Assembly (NCBI RefSeq): GCF_001544535.1
Contig: NZ_FCON02000079.1
Span: 1-37,227, forward strand
Length of the DNA: 37,227 nt
Origin: Caballeronia choica
Lineage (GTDB): Bacteria; Pseudomonadota; Gammaproteobacteria; Burkholderiales; Burkholderiaceae
Direction of reading: 5' to 3'
In this document: in pieces, positions 30,961-37,227 of the stretch
Layout of the letters: each line of letters opens with the position of its first letter
Position numbering within the stretch: position 1 is the stretch's first letter
Made by a program: the position numbers and the translations under genes
Notes under the pieces: model-generated
Databases searched by the model: none
What the model was told of the DNA's origin: nothing
Seen by the model: the letters and a program-made list of their open reading frames with translations, nothing else

Positions 30961-32643
30961 TCATCCGTTGCACGTTGCGCGATTGAGGGCCGCGCCGATC
31001 GATGCGGCGTCGAGGGCGCGCCAGCGCGCGCAGACATGCTGGTCGGGACGCAGCAAATAAAAGGTGCCGGGCCGCGCATCGAAACGATGCGTGACGATGC
31101 CTTCAAGGTCTTCGACGACGGTCACGCCCGGCGCCGCTTTGACCGCCGCGCCGCGCGGCACGACGATCAGCGACCGGACCGGAACCGGAAGGTCCGCCAA
31201 CGCGGCGAGCCGCCTGGCGCATGCGTCGAGGTCGTCGCCCAGGCCGCAGAAATAAATGCCTGTGAATGCGCTGCCGCCCGTCTGGTTCAGGAACCATGCG
31301 TCCTTGCCGTCGACTTGCACCGGCGCGTCGGTGCAGACCGCGCCCGGGACCATCGTGCAGGTGAATGCGTCGGCGGCTTCGTCGGGCGTGTTCAGCGGCG
31401 AGTCGCGCAGCACCGCCGGCACCGACAAGCGGCCGCTATTGACGATGCGTCGCGCAAACGGGGCATCCTTGGCGAGCTTGAGCGCCGCGTCGCGGAACAT
31501 GCGCGACACCGCGCTCTTCGGCGTGATGAAATCGGTGGCGCGCGTCGAGTTCAGGATGTTTTCGTCGGCGGCGTATTCGCGCTCGGACGCATACGTGTCG
31601 AGCAGCGCGGGCGGCGCATCGCCGTTGACCACCAGCCGCAGCTTCCAGGCGAGGTTGTCCGCGTCCTGCACGCCGCTATTCGCGCCGCGTGCGCCAAACG
31701 GCGACACGCCATGCGCCGAATCGCCCGCGAACAGCACGCGGCCATGCCGGAAGCTGCCCATGCGCAAGCACGAAAACGTATAGACGCTCACCCATTCCAG
31801 CTCGAATTCGGCGTCTTCGCCAAGCAGCGCCTTCACGCGGGGAATCACGCGCTCCGGCTGCTTTTCCGCGACCGGATCGGCGTCCCAGCCGAGCTGGAAG
31901 TCGATGCGCCACACGTTGTCCGGCTGCCGGTGCAGCAACACCGACTGGTTGCGGTGAAACGGCGGATCGAACCAGAACCAGCGCTCGGTCGGGAACGACG
32001 CCTTCATCTTCACGTCGGCGATCAGGAAGCGATCCTTGAAGGTGCGACCATGGCTGTCGAGGCCCAGGGCGTTGCGCACCGCGCTGCGTGCGCCGTCGGC
32101 GGCGATCACGTATTGCGCGCGCAGCGGATAGATGCCATCCGGCGTGTCGACTTGCAGTTCGACGTAGCCGTCGTGTTGCGTCAAGCCGGTGACGGTGCTT
32201 TTCCAGCGCATCTGCAGGTTTTGCGTTTTCTGCGCGCGCTCGGCCAGATAGCCTTCGACGTAATACTGCTGGAGATTGATGAACGCCGGGCGCGCATGGC
32301 CGGTTTCGGGCAGCAGGTTGAACGTGTAGATCAGCTCGTCCTGAAGGAACACCTTGCCGACGTTCCAGCTCACGCCCTTCTCGACCATCGGGTCGCCGCA
32401 GCCGAGGCGGTCGAAGATTTCGAGCGTGCGTTTGGCAAAGCAGATCGCGCGTGATCCGCTGGAGAGCGTGTCGTCGTTGTCGACGAGCACGGTGCGCACG
32501 CCCTGCTGGGCCAGATCGATCGCTGCGGCAAGCCCGACAGGCCCCGCGCCGATCACGACGACCGGATAAACGGTGGGCGCGTCGGCGTCGTGGTCGGCGG
32601 CCCGTTTGTAGTCGAACCGCAGCGTTTGATAGTCGATCTGCAT
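30961..32643 (-). CDS. FAD-dependent aromatic-type monooxygenase (MhpA/PheA-like)
   Basis: 560-residue class A flavoprotein monooxygenase. The FAD-binding GxGxxG loop is VVVIGAGPVGLAAAIDLAQQ (residues 28-47), and the second FAD motif, GDSAHGVSPFGARGANSG, lies near residue 302. The C-terminal thioredoxin-like domain is as in MhpA and phenol hydroxylases. Such enzymes hydroxylate aromatic rings with NAD(P)H and oxygen; the substrate is not readable. GGAGAGG precedes the ATG. It is the first gene of a leftward pair with DUF2783. The promoter side carries an AGCAAT-TAGT-ATTGCT palindrome. No ring-cleavage genes follow, and the scar just downstream suggests that part of a pathway was deleted. Confidence 0.82.
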   Translation of the reverse strand: MQIDYQTLRFDYKRAADHDADAPTVYPVVVIGAGPVGLAAAIDLAQQGVRTVLVDNDDTLSSGSRAICFAKRTLEIFDRLGCGDPMVEKGVSWNVGKVFLQDELIYTFNLLPETGHARPAFINLQQYYVEGYLAERAQKTQNLQMRWKSTVTGLTQHDGYVELQVDTPDGIYPLRAQYVIAADGARSAVRNALGLDSHGRTFKDRFLIADVKMKASFPTERWFWFDPPFHRNQSVLLHRQPDNVWRIDFQLGWDADPVAEKQPERVIPRVKALLGEDAEFELEWVSVYTFSCLRMGSFRHGRVLFAGDSAHGVSPFGARGANSGVQDADNLAWKLRLVVNGDAPPALLDTYASEREYAADENILNSTRATDFITPKSAVSRMFRDAALKLAKDAPFARRIVNSGRLSVPAVLRDSPLNTPDEAADAFTCTMVPGAVCTDAPVQVDGKDAWFLNQTGGSAFTGIYFCGLGDDLDACARRLAALADLPVPVRSLIVVPRGAAVKAAPGVTVVEDLEGIVTHRFDARPGTFYLLRPDQHVCARWRALDAASIGAALNRATCNG

Positions 32644-33199
32644 GACCTCTCCGTGTGTTGAATTAGTTTATAGCAATTAGTATTGCTCCTTGCTAATGTT
32701 TGGCATTGTATAAAGCTTTTGGTGTACGCAAATCTGTGTTTACCCTAGTGCCGGGTAGTGGTACTGCTGGTCCTTCAAGGAACTCTGAAGACCTCAAGCC
32801 TAAACCTATGCGTTGTGCTTTATCTCTAAAGCGCCTTAGCAAACTGCAAGGCGTATTACTTGTTGACAGTTAGTTGCGTTACTGGGTCAGACAGCGGGAG
32901 GGTGAAAAGAAAACTGTCAGATCTATCGCGCTCGCTCGGCGGCGGCTGGGTCATCGGCGACACGACGACGGCGCGTGGCGCCGGCTAAATCCGGCAGCAC
33001 GCGCCCTTGCATCAGATATCGTCGGGAAAATTCCACTCGCGGTGCGCCTGCGCCCCGAGCACAGAGCGCTGATGGTTGGCATTGGAGCGATATCGAAGAC
33101 TCAGGCGCGCCGGACGGCGCAGCGCGATGCTCGATTGTCACTGGCCGAGATCGGCGTCGCAAGAACCGGTGCCGTTCGCATTGCGTCCCGCATGCCCGG
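32644..33199. promoter_or_regulatory. Promoter/intergenic region with AGCAAT palindrome
   Basis: About 550 bp without a convincing gene. Near the monooxygenase start, AGCAAT (32672-32677) and ATTGCT (32682-32687) form a perfect inverted repeat around TAGT, followed by another TTGCTAAT at 32690-32697, in AT-rich DNA. This is a likely operator overlapping the promoter. Bases 32700-32930 are AT-rich with no clear signal. From 32930 to 33199 both strands have open frames of high GC; none shows a known domain, though frames such as the one containing LASDIVGKIPLAVRLRPEH could be a decayed gene. Confidence 0.4.
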
Positions 33200-33919
33200 T
33201 CAACGGGCGGACGCGCTGCTGCCCTCGTCGCCATAAGCGACGCATGCGACGTATTCGTTTGTCTCGTGCAGCCACTGAAAACTCAGCGCGGCAGCGTCGG
33301 CCGCCGCCGACCCGGGAGCCGCCGTCGGCCGTTGCGCGCCTTCCGCGAACGGCCTCACCGTGACCGCGCGCAACTCCGAACCGATCCCGATTCCCAGCGC
33401 CTTCAACAGCGCCTCCTTCGCAGTCCAGCAACGAAGGAACGGCAGCGCCTGCTCCCAGGCCGGAAGATGTTCGATCTCGCGTCGTTCGTCGTCGGTGCAG
33501 ACCAGATCGGCGATGGTGTGCCAGTTGAAAGCGGCATCGGCTCGCTCGATATCGACGCCGACGAGTCGCGCCGCCGACACGGCGATCAACGCAAATGCGC
33601 CAGAATGCGAAACGTTGAACGAAAGATCCGGCCGGCATTCGAGCGTCGGCTTTCCGTTTCCCGTGGAGGCAAAGCGCAGCGCTTGCGGTGCGACGCCGAC
33701 GCGCGCGCCCAGAAGCACGCGCAACGCGTACCGCGCGGTCATGAACCGGGCACGGTCTTCGGTCCGCCGGAAGGCGTTCGCGCGCTGAAGCTCCGCCGCG
33801 TCGAGAAAGCCTTGCTGCTGCAGCATGACGTCCAGATCCGTCGAAACGCGGACCTGCCAGACCTCGACGTCCGCAGGCCATCGGCCGAGCGCCGCGAGAC
33901 GCGCGGCGCTGTCGTTCAT
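33200..33919 (-). CDS. Sfp-type 4'-phosphopantetheinyl transferase
   Basis: 239-residue transferase of the Sfp/Gsp class that moves the phosphopantetheine arm of coenzyme A onto carrier proteins. The magnesium-binding motif LVGVDIERAD and the WTAKEALLKALGIG motif are both clear, and SFNVSHSGAFALIA is the family's SHS region. Two pseudo-repeats of about 110 residues fit the monomeric Sfp type. I start at the ATG at 33919 with GGGGAAAGAG upstream; in-frame starts at 33940 (ATG) and 33961 (TTG) would add 7 or 14 residues. The gene stands alone, with no polyketide, peptide synthetase or acyl carrier gene in the window, so it probably serves carrier proteins elsewhere. Confidence 0.88.
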   Translation of the reverse strand: MNDSAARLAALGRWPADVEVWQVRVSTDLDVMLQQQGFLDAAELQRANAFRRTEDRARFMTARYALRVLLGARVGVAPQALRFASTGNGKPTLECRPDLSFNVSHSGAFALIAVSAARLVGVDIERADAAFNWHTIADLVCTDDERREIEHLPAWEQALPFLRCWTAKEALLKALGIGIGSELRAVTVRPFAEGAQRPTAAPGSAAADAAALSFQWLHETNEYVACVAYGDEGSSASAR

Positions 33920-34056
33920 TGCGCTCTTTCCCCGATTCATGTCACACCGTACAAATGACAATAATCTGCATTAGCGTCGAAACTCGCCGATGATCTAGTT
34001 CTGCTTCCTATTATCGGTGTTATCTCAATGAAAAGTTCACTCTTGCCATTTGCGTA

Positions 34057-34460
34057 GGTTCAAGCGGCGTTCTCGTCGACGTTGCTCGTGCGCGTGAACC
34101 CGATGAGCCGGCCGAAATGCATGAGCATCGCTGTCAGCGCGCGCACGCCGCGCCGCTGATCATCGCGCTTGGGGCGGCCGTGGCGGGTGACTCGCACATT
34201 CCCGAGGTCGAGCGGTTGCTCTCGGTCGGCGCCGCCACGATGAACATGCTCAACGCGATTCACGCGCTTGGGTATGGCGGTTCTGGGCGACGGGCGCGGT
34301 TGCCTACGATGCGGGGTTGCATGCCGCGCTCGGGTTCGAATCGTCGGAACGTCTGCTGGGGTTTCTGTTTGTCGGCCCGCCAAGGTCCGCTTCGCAGCGG
34401 GTAGCGCGGCCGGAGCGCGCGGCGCATGTGCGTGAATGGACCGGGCCGTCAGCGCGATAG
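34057..34460 (+). pseudogene. Frameshifted, 5'-truncated YdjA-like nitroreductase
   Basis: Remnant of an FMN nitroreductase of the YdjA type. The first part reads in one frame from VDVARAREPDEPAEM through APLIIALGAAV, IPEVERLLSVGAATMNMLNA and IHALGYGG. Around 34280 one base is missing, and the protein continues in another frame as FWATGAVAYDAGLHAALGFE and ERLLGFLFVGPPR to the stop at 34458-34460. The N-terminal 80-odd residues, including the first flavin-contact segment RRS, are not found upstream. The 95 bp before it (33962-34056) hold no recognised gene. A clear pseudogene, not a programmed frameshift, because the 5' end is also gone. Confidence 0.75.
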
Positions 34461-34495
34461 TCGGCGGGAGTGGGTGTGCTTGGGCTGCCAGTGCA

Positions 34496-35197
34496 TCAAA
34501 CGGGGTTAGCGCCACCGTCGCGTCCATTCCCTCCGATCAACAACTCCATATCCCTGATTTCAATGCGGCCGTAGCGCAAGGTAATCGCGCCCAGTTTCGC
34601 CAGCGCCTGCAGTTCCTTGTTGAGCGTCGGGCGGCTGATGCCGAGCATCATGGCCAAGTTGTCCTGCGAAGTCGTAATCGTGCTGCGGCCACTGCGCAAC
34701 TGCGTGACATCCCCATGCGCCAGCAGCACCAACCGGCGCCTCACTCGCTCGCGCGTGCTTTGCAGCGCCGAGTCGGTCATCAATCCGTACGCCAGCCGCA
34801 AGCGCACTGCCACCAGTCTTGCAATGGCCTGTGCAAATGCATTCTGACTCATCAGCGCATTGAATGCGTCGGCGCCGATGCTCAGCAGTTCCGAATCCTC
34901 CAGCGCCACCGCCGTATGCGCGCGTGGAAACGGATCGAGAATCGCCACCTCGCCGAACCAGTTGCCCGCCTCGACGACCGCGATAATCGCTTCGTTGCCG
35001 TCGTGATGAAGAATGGACAGCTTGATCAAACCCTTGACGACACCAAAGAACGCCCCGAACGGTTCGTCAAACGAATCGCCCTGTTGATAGAGAAACGTGC
35101 CCTGACCCAGTTTCATCGGCCTGCCCGCGCGTAGCAGCGCATCGGCCTCGGCCTTGGGCAGGCTTCCGAACCAGGGGTTTTCAGCGAAGGCTTGCAT
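34496..35197 (-). CDS. Crp/Fnr-family transcription regulator
   Basis: 233-residue Crp/Fnr regulator. A cyclic-nucleotide-binding-type beta-roll covers about residues 15-130 (GQGTFLYQQGD, GNWFGEVAILD) and a C-terminal winged helix about 150-222, with recognition helix ISRPTLNKELQALAKLG. The N-terminal Fnr-type cysteine cluster is absent, so it is not an oxygen sensor of the Fnr kind. The phosphate-cassette arginine-serine of true Crp is not evident either (EVAILDPFPRAHTAVA), so cAMP binding is uncertain. The ATG at 35197 overlaps the end of an upstream small frame by 17 bp. The target is unknown; the neighbouring porin is divergent. Confidence 0.85.
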   Translation of the reverse strand: MQAFAENPWFGSLPKAEADALLRAGRPMKLGQGTFLYQQGDSFDEPFGAFFGVVKGLIKLSILHHDGNEAIIAVVEAGNWFGEVAILDPFPRAHTAVALEDSELLSIGADAFNALMSQNAFAQAIARLVAVRLRLAYGLMTDSALQSTRERVRRRLVLLAHGDVTQLRSGRSTITTSQDNLAMMLGISRPTLNKELQALAKLGAITLRYGRIEIRDMELLIGGNGRDGGANPV

Positions 35198-35489
35198 GAT
35201 GGGAATGCATCGGCATTAGCCCTAGATTGATAAGAATTGAACATTCTGCCCGCGAGCGGTCCAGCACCATGGGGTCTCTGTCACTTGCAAGCAAATCGCC
35301 ATGGTCACGAAAGCTCTTCATACCGCTCTTGCGCGCATCGATCAACGCATCCGCGAAGACTGTCGCATGCCTTGCCCTGAACGCATCGAATGAATCGCGT
35401 TCGCCCAGGGGCAACCGCACTCTGAGCATCATTGCCTGCACGATTGCGTCGTGAACCCTGCGTAACGACGCCCGCAGAGTCTTGTCCAA
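35181..35489 (-). CDS. Small hypothetical protein overlapping the Crp-type gene
   Basis: Frame of 102 codons from a TTG at 35489, or a shorter version from ATG at 35432. It ends 17 bp inside the Crp-type gene, so translation may be coupled. The sequence has a coding look (ATVFADALIDARKSGMKSF) but matches no family I know. It has no signal peptide or membrane helix. A TTGACA box lies at 35512-35517 (reverse strand), 17 bp before a weak GATTCT. That would place the transcript start near the TTG and favour the shorter start. It could be a real regulator-linked gene or a fragment. Confidence 0.35.
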   Translation of the reverse strand: MDKTLRASLRRVHDAIVQAMMLRVRLPLGERDSFDAFRARHATVFADALIDARKSGMKSFRDHGDLLASDRDPMVLDRSRAECSILINLGLMPMHSHHASLR

Positions 35490-35639
35490 GAATCCCGCTT
35501 CGCGCCGCCCGTGTCAAGCACGGCCAGTGCGCGACGACGCGCGGCGCATCCGCGCGGCAACGTCCGCCGATCCTCTGATGTAAACATGGGCGTTCGCATG
35601 AAGCAGGAAAACGTCACGAACACATGGTTTGGAGACCGA
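35490..35639. promoter_or_regulatory. Divergent promoter region before porin
   Basis: 150 bp between the leftward Crp/small-ORF pair and the porin. It contains the leftward TTGACA at 35512-35517 and the porin ribosome site GGAGA at 35631-35635. No Crp-type palindrome (TGTGA-N6-TCACA) is recognised. Confidence 0.35.
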
Positions 35640-36713
35640 ATGAAAAAGAAGATATACCTCGCAACAGCCCTTCTCGCGACGACGAGCCTTGCACATGCCC
35701 AATCGAGCGTCACGCTGTTCGGCACGGTCGGCGGCGGCGTTCGATGGATGAACGGAACGAAGGGCGGTTCCACCGTGGCGTATGACAACAGCATCGTCGC
35801 CAACAATAACTTCGGGATCAGCGGCACCGAGGATCTCGGGGGCGGCATCAAGGCAATCTTCCAGTTGCAGTCGCCCTATTTCACTTCCAACGGGAATTTC
35901 GCCAAGGTGGTGGGCGGAACGCCGGTCATGTTCGCCAACGCTGCCTGGGTCGGAATCGACGGGAACTATGGACGCTTGACGTTCGGCCGCCAGTTCAATG
36001 CGTTCGAGGATACCGCGCTGGCTCTCGATCCGACCAACGGCCGCGGCCAGAGCATCTACAACGTGCCGCTGGTGCTCATCGATACGAGTCCGTTTTCCGG
36101 ATTCGACTCCCGCTTCAACAACACGGTCAAGTACAGGAACAAATTCCGGGGCCTGACGCTCGACGCGAGCTATTCGTTCGGCGGCGTGGCCGGGAACACA
36201 CGTGCCGGCTCGAACTATGCGGCCAGCGCGCTGTATCAGTTCGGAACGCTGCTGGGCGGCGCTTCCTATCAAAGGTCGTACAGCGCAGACGCTTCGCAAT
36301 GGGCGCAGAACGTTCAGGCAGGGGCAGCGTGGCAGGTCGGCCCCGTGCGCATCTATGGCAACTATACGACGTTCACCGTGACCGGCACGGCCGGCGCACC
36401 CGAGCGGCGCGACAAAGTACCCGACGGCGGCATCGTCTATCAGGTCACGCCGTCGTTCCAGTTGACCGCCGCGTTCTACGACGACATCGCAAGCAATCTG
36501 GGCAATGTCCCCAACGCGAATGGACACAAGGTGACCTATTACGCGATCGCCGAATACTATCTGTCGAAGCGTACCGAACTTTATGCGCAAGTCGACCGCA
36601 ATGGGCTGTCGGGAGCGTACAAGACCGATCCGACGAACATCGCGGCGCTCGGCATAGCGCGCGGCGGAAGCGGCGTCACGGGCGTTTCCGTCGGCTTGAT
36701 GACCCAGTTCTGA
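35640..36713 (+). CDS. Gram-negative outer-membrane porin
   Basis: 357-residue porin of the betaproteobacterial OmpC/Omp38 type. The signal peptide is MKKKIYLATALLATTSLAHA with cleavage before QSS. The mature protein begins QSSVTLFGTVGGGVRW, the standard first strand, and ends with phenylalanine (VGLMTQF), as required for outer-membrane insertion. LTFGRQFNAFED is the usual strand before the constriction loop. It would form a trimeric 16-strand barrel for small solutes. The ATG at 35640 has GGAGA four bases upstream; earlier in-frame codons add non-signal sequence. Burkholderiaceae have many such porins, so the permeant cannot be stated. Confidence 0.9.
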   Translation: MKKKIYLATALLATTSLAHAQSSVTLFGTVGGGVRWMNGTKGGSTVAYDNSIVANNNFGISGTEDLGGGIKAIFQLQSPYFTSNGNFAKVVGGTPVMFANAAWVGIDGNYGRLTFGRQFNAFEDTALALDPTNGRGQSIYNVPLVLIDTSPFSGFDSRFNNTVKYRNKFRGLTLDASYSFGGVAGNTRAGSNYAASALYQFGTLLGGASYQRSYSADASQWAQNVQAGAAWQVGPVRIYGNYTTFTVTGTAGAPERRDKVPDGGIVYQVTPSFQLTAAFYDDIASNLGNVPNANGHKVTYYAIAEYYLSKRTELYAQVDRNGLSGAYKTDPTNIAALGIARGGSGVTGVSVGLMTQF

Positions 36714-36725
36714 TTCAGCGCTATC

Positions 36726-36781
36726 GAGCCCGGGCCCCGACTACCGGGGCGCGTTGGCTCCAGCGTCATTGGACTTTTTTT
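36726..36781 (+). terminator. Probable terminator after porin
   Basis: GCCCCG (36734-36739) and CGGGGC (36745-36750) form a tight hairpin around ACTAC, with an outer GAGCC/GGCTC pair (36726-36730 and 36756-36760). A run of seven T follows at 36775-36781. The T-run is about 14 bases beyond the outer stem, so termination may be imperfect and some transcription could enter the BON-domain gene. Confidence 0.45.
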
Positions 36782-36798
36782 ACTCAACGAGAAACCGC

Positions 36799-37182
36799 AT
36801 GATCCAGTCAAAACTCTTGAAGTCCCTTCTTGCAGCGACCTTCGCGTCGTTCGCGCTGAATGCAGTCTCGCAGACGGCGGACACACCCGCCGGCAGCGCA
36901 GCCGATACGGCTTCTGCCGTACAGGACGCGTCGTCGGCCAAGGCCACGCGCGCGGCAAACCGGAAGCTGACGCGCAGCGTGAGCACGGCGCTCGCACGAA
37001 CGAAGGGCCTGGATTCGACGCGAATCTTCGTCAAGTCCGTGGACGGCGCCGTCACCCTGTCCGGGATGGTGCCCGATGTGAGCCAGATCACGCTCGCTGT
37101 CTCAGTCGCGCAGCAGGTCGCCGGCGTGAAGTCGGTGAAGAACCTCTTGCGCGTCGATACGCGCAGCGTTTCATCGACCTGA
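36799..37182 (+). CDS. BON-domain periplasmic protein
   Basis: 127-residue exported protein. A signal peptide covers about residues 1-25 (MIQSKLLKSLLAATFASFAL, cleavage near VSQ), followed by an Ala/Ser/Thr-rich linker and one BON domain (about 55-120). The BON pattern is LARTKGLDSTRIFVKSVDG, then VTLSGMVPD and AVAGVKSVKNLL-type spacing (VAGVKSVKNLLRVD). BON domains bind phospholipid or other envelope parts, and such proteins often rise in envelope or osmotic stress. The ATG at 36799 is preceded by GAGAAACC; an upstream frame start at 36754 would disrupt the signal peptide. It follows the porin by 85 bp. Confidence 0.82.
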   Translation: MIQSKLLKSLLAATFASFALNAVSQTADTPAGSAADTASAVQDASSAKATRAANRKLTRSVSTALARTKGLDSTRIFVKSVDGAVTLSGMVPDVSQITLAVSVAQQVAGVKSVKNLLRVDTRSVSST

Positions 37183-37227
37183 CGTTCAGGCTTAGGCGCC
37201 AGGCGCCGTTCTCTCACGATACCTCCG
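37183..37227. other. Window end, palindromic GGCGCC pair
   Basis: The last 45 bp contain GGCGCC-A-GGCGCC near 37195-37207, which could form a short hairpin after the BON gene. No T-run is seen before the window ends. Confidence 0.3.

Noticed and set aside
32874-33236. 120-codon frame in the monooxygenase-transferase gap
   Set aside because: It overlaps the transferase gene end and shows no recognisable motif. The composition may reflect a decayed gene, but it is not supportable.
34279-34283. Programmed frameshift in the nitroreductase
   Set aside because: No slippery run or downstream structure, and the 5' end of the gene is also missing.
34060-34527. 155-codon minus-strand frame opposite the nitroreductase remnant
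   Set aside because: Shadow of the pseudogene, with Ala/Arg/Pro-rich composition and no domain.

Overview
The window is a high-GC proteobacterial chromosome segment. I infer Burkholderiaceae (Paraburkholderia/Caballeronia/Burkholderia type) from the porin style, the gene families and a hairpin repeat at the left end of a kind I associate with this group. No rRNA, tRNA, CRISPR array, transposase or phage module is visible. It reads as a metabolic-island stretch with a few decayed genes.

Layout. (1) 265-12919 is a complete-looking locus for uptake and breakdown of ectoine/hydroxyectoine. A leftward catabolic operon, eutB-eutC-doeA-doeB-doeX-doeC-doeD, lies next to the MocR-type regulator gene enuR. 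The transporter genes ehuB-ehuC-ehuD-ehuA run divergently. EhuABCD imports the solute, DoeA opens the ring, DoeB deacetylates, DoeD transaminates diaminobutyrate and DoeC oxidises the semialdehyde to aspartate. EutB/EutC process the hydroxylated branch, but the usual partner EutA is not in the window. A nine-base motif occurs three times in the two control regions and is a candidate EnuR site. (2) 13034-15831 is an overlapping TldD/PmbA-type protease pair. (3) 16033-17705 is a YeiH-type membrane protein translationally coupled to a small cysteine-rich protein. (4) 17958-18797 is an unrecognised protein. (5) 18837-27132 is the 2-methylcitrate cycle: sigma-54 activator PrpR divergent from prpB-prpC-acnD-prpF (the AcnD/PrpF version), ending in a strong terminator. 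The prpR-prpB gap holds a textbook -24/-12 element, an exact IHF consensus and upstream palindromes. (6) 27539-30389 is a sugar-type ABC importer: Tat-like binding protein, RbsC-type permease and a single-domain ATPase. (7) 30420-30763 is a scar where the 3' ends of two divergent genes are fused back to back. (8) 30736-32643 is an FAD monooxygenase with its DUF2783 partner. (9) 33200-37182 holds a lone Sfp-type phosphopantetheinyl transferase, a frameshifted YdjA-like nitroreductase remnant, a Crp/Fnr regulator, a small hypothetical gene, a porin and a BON-domain protein.

No wholly unknown multi-gene system stands out. The best leads are the regulatory architecture (EnuR motif, sigma-54/IHF/UAS cassette, two intra-operon hairpins), the duplicated-looking TldD/PmbA pair, the YeiH-coupled Cys-rich protein and the gene-decay scars. 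All assignments come from reading the sequence. No database search was run.
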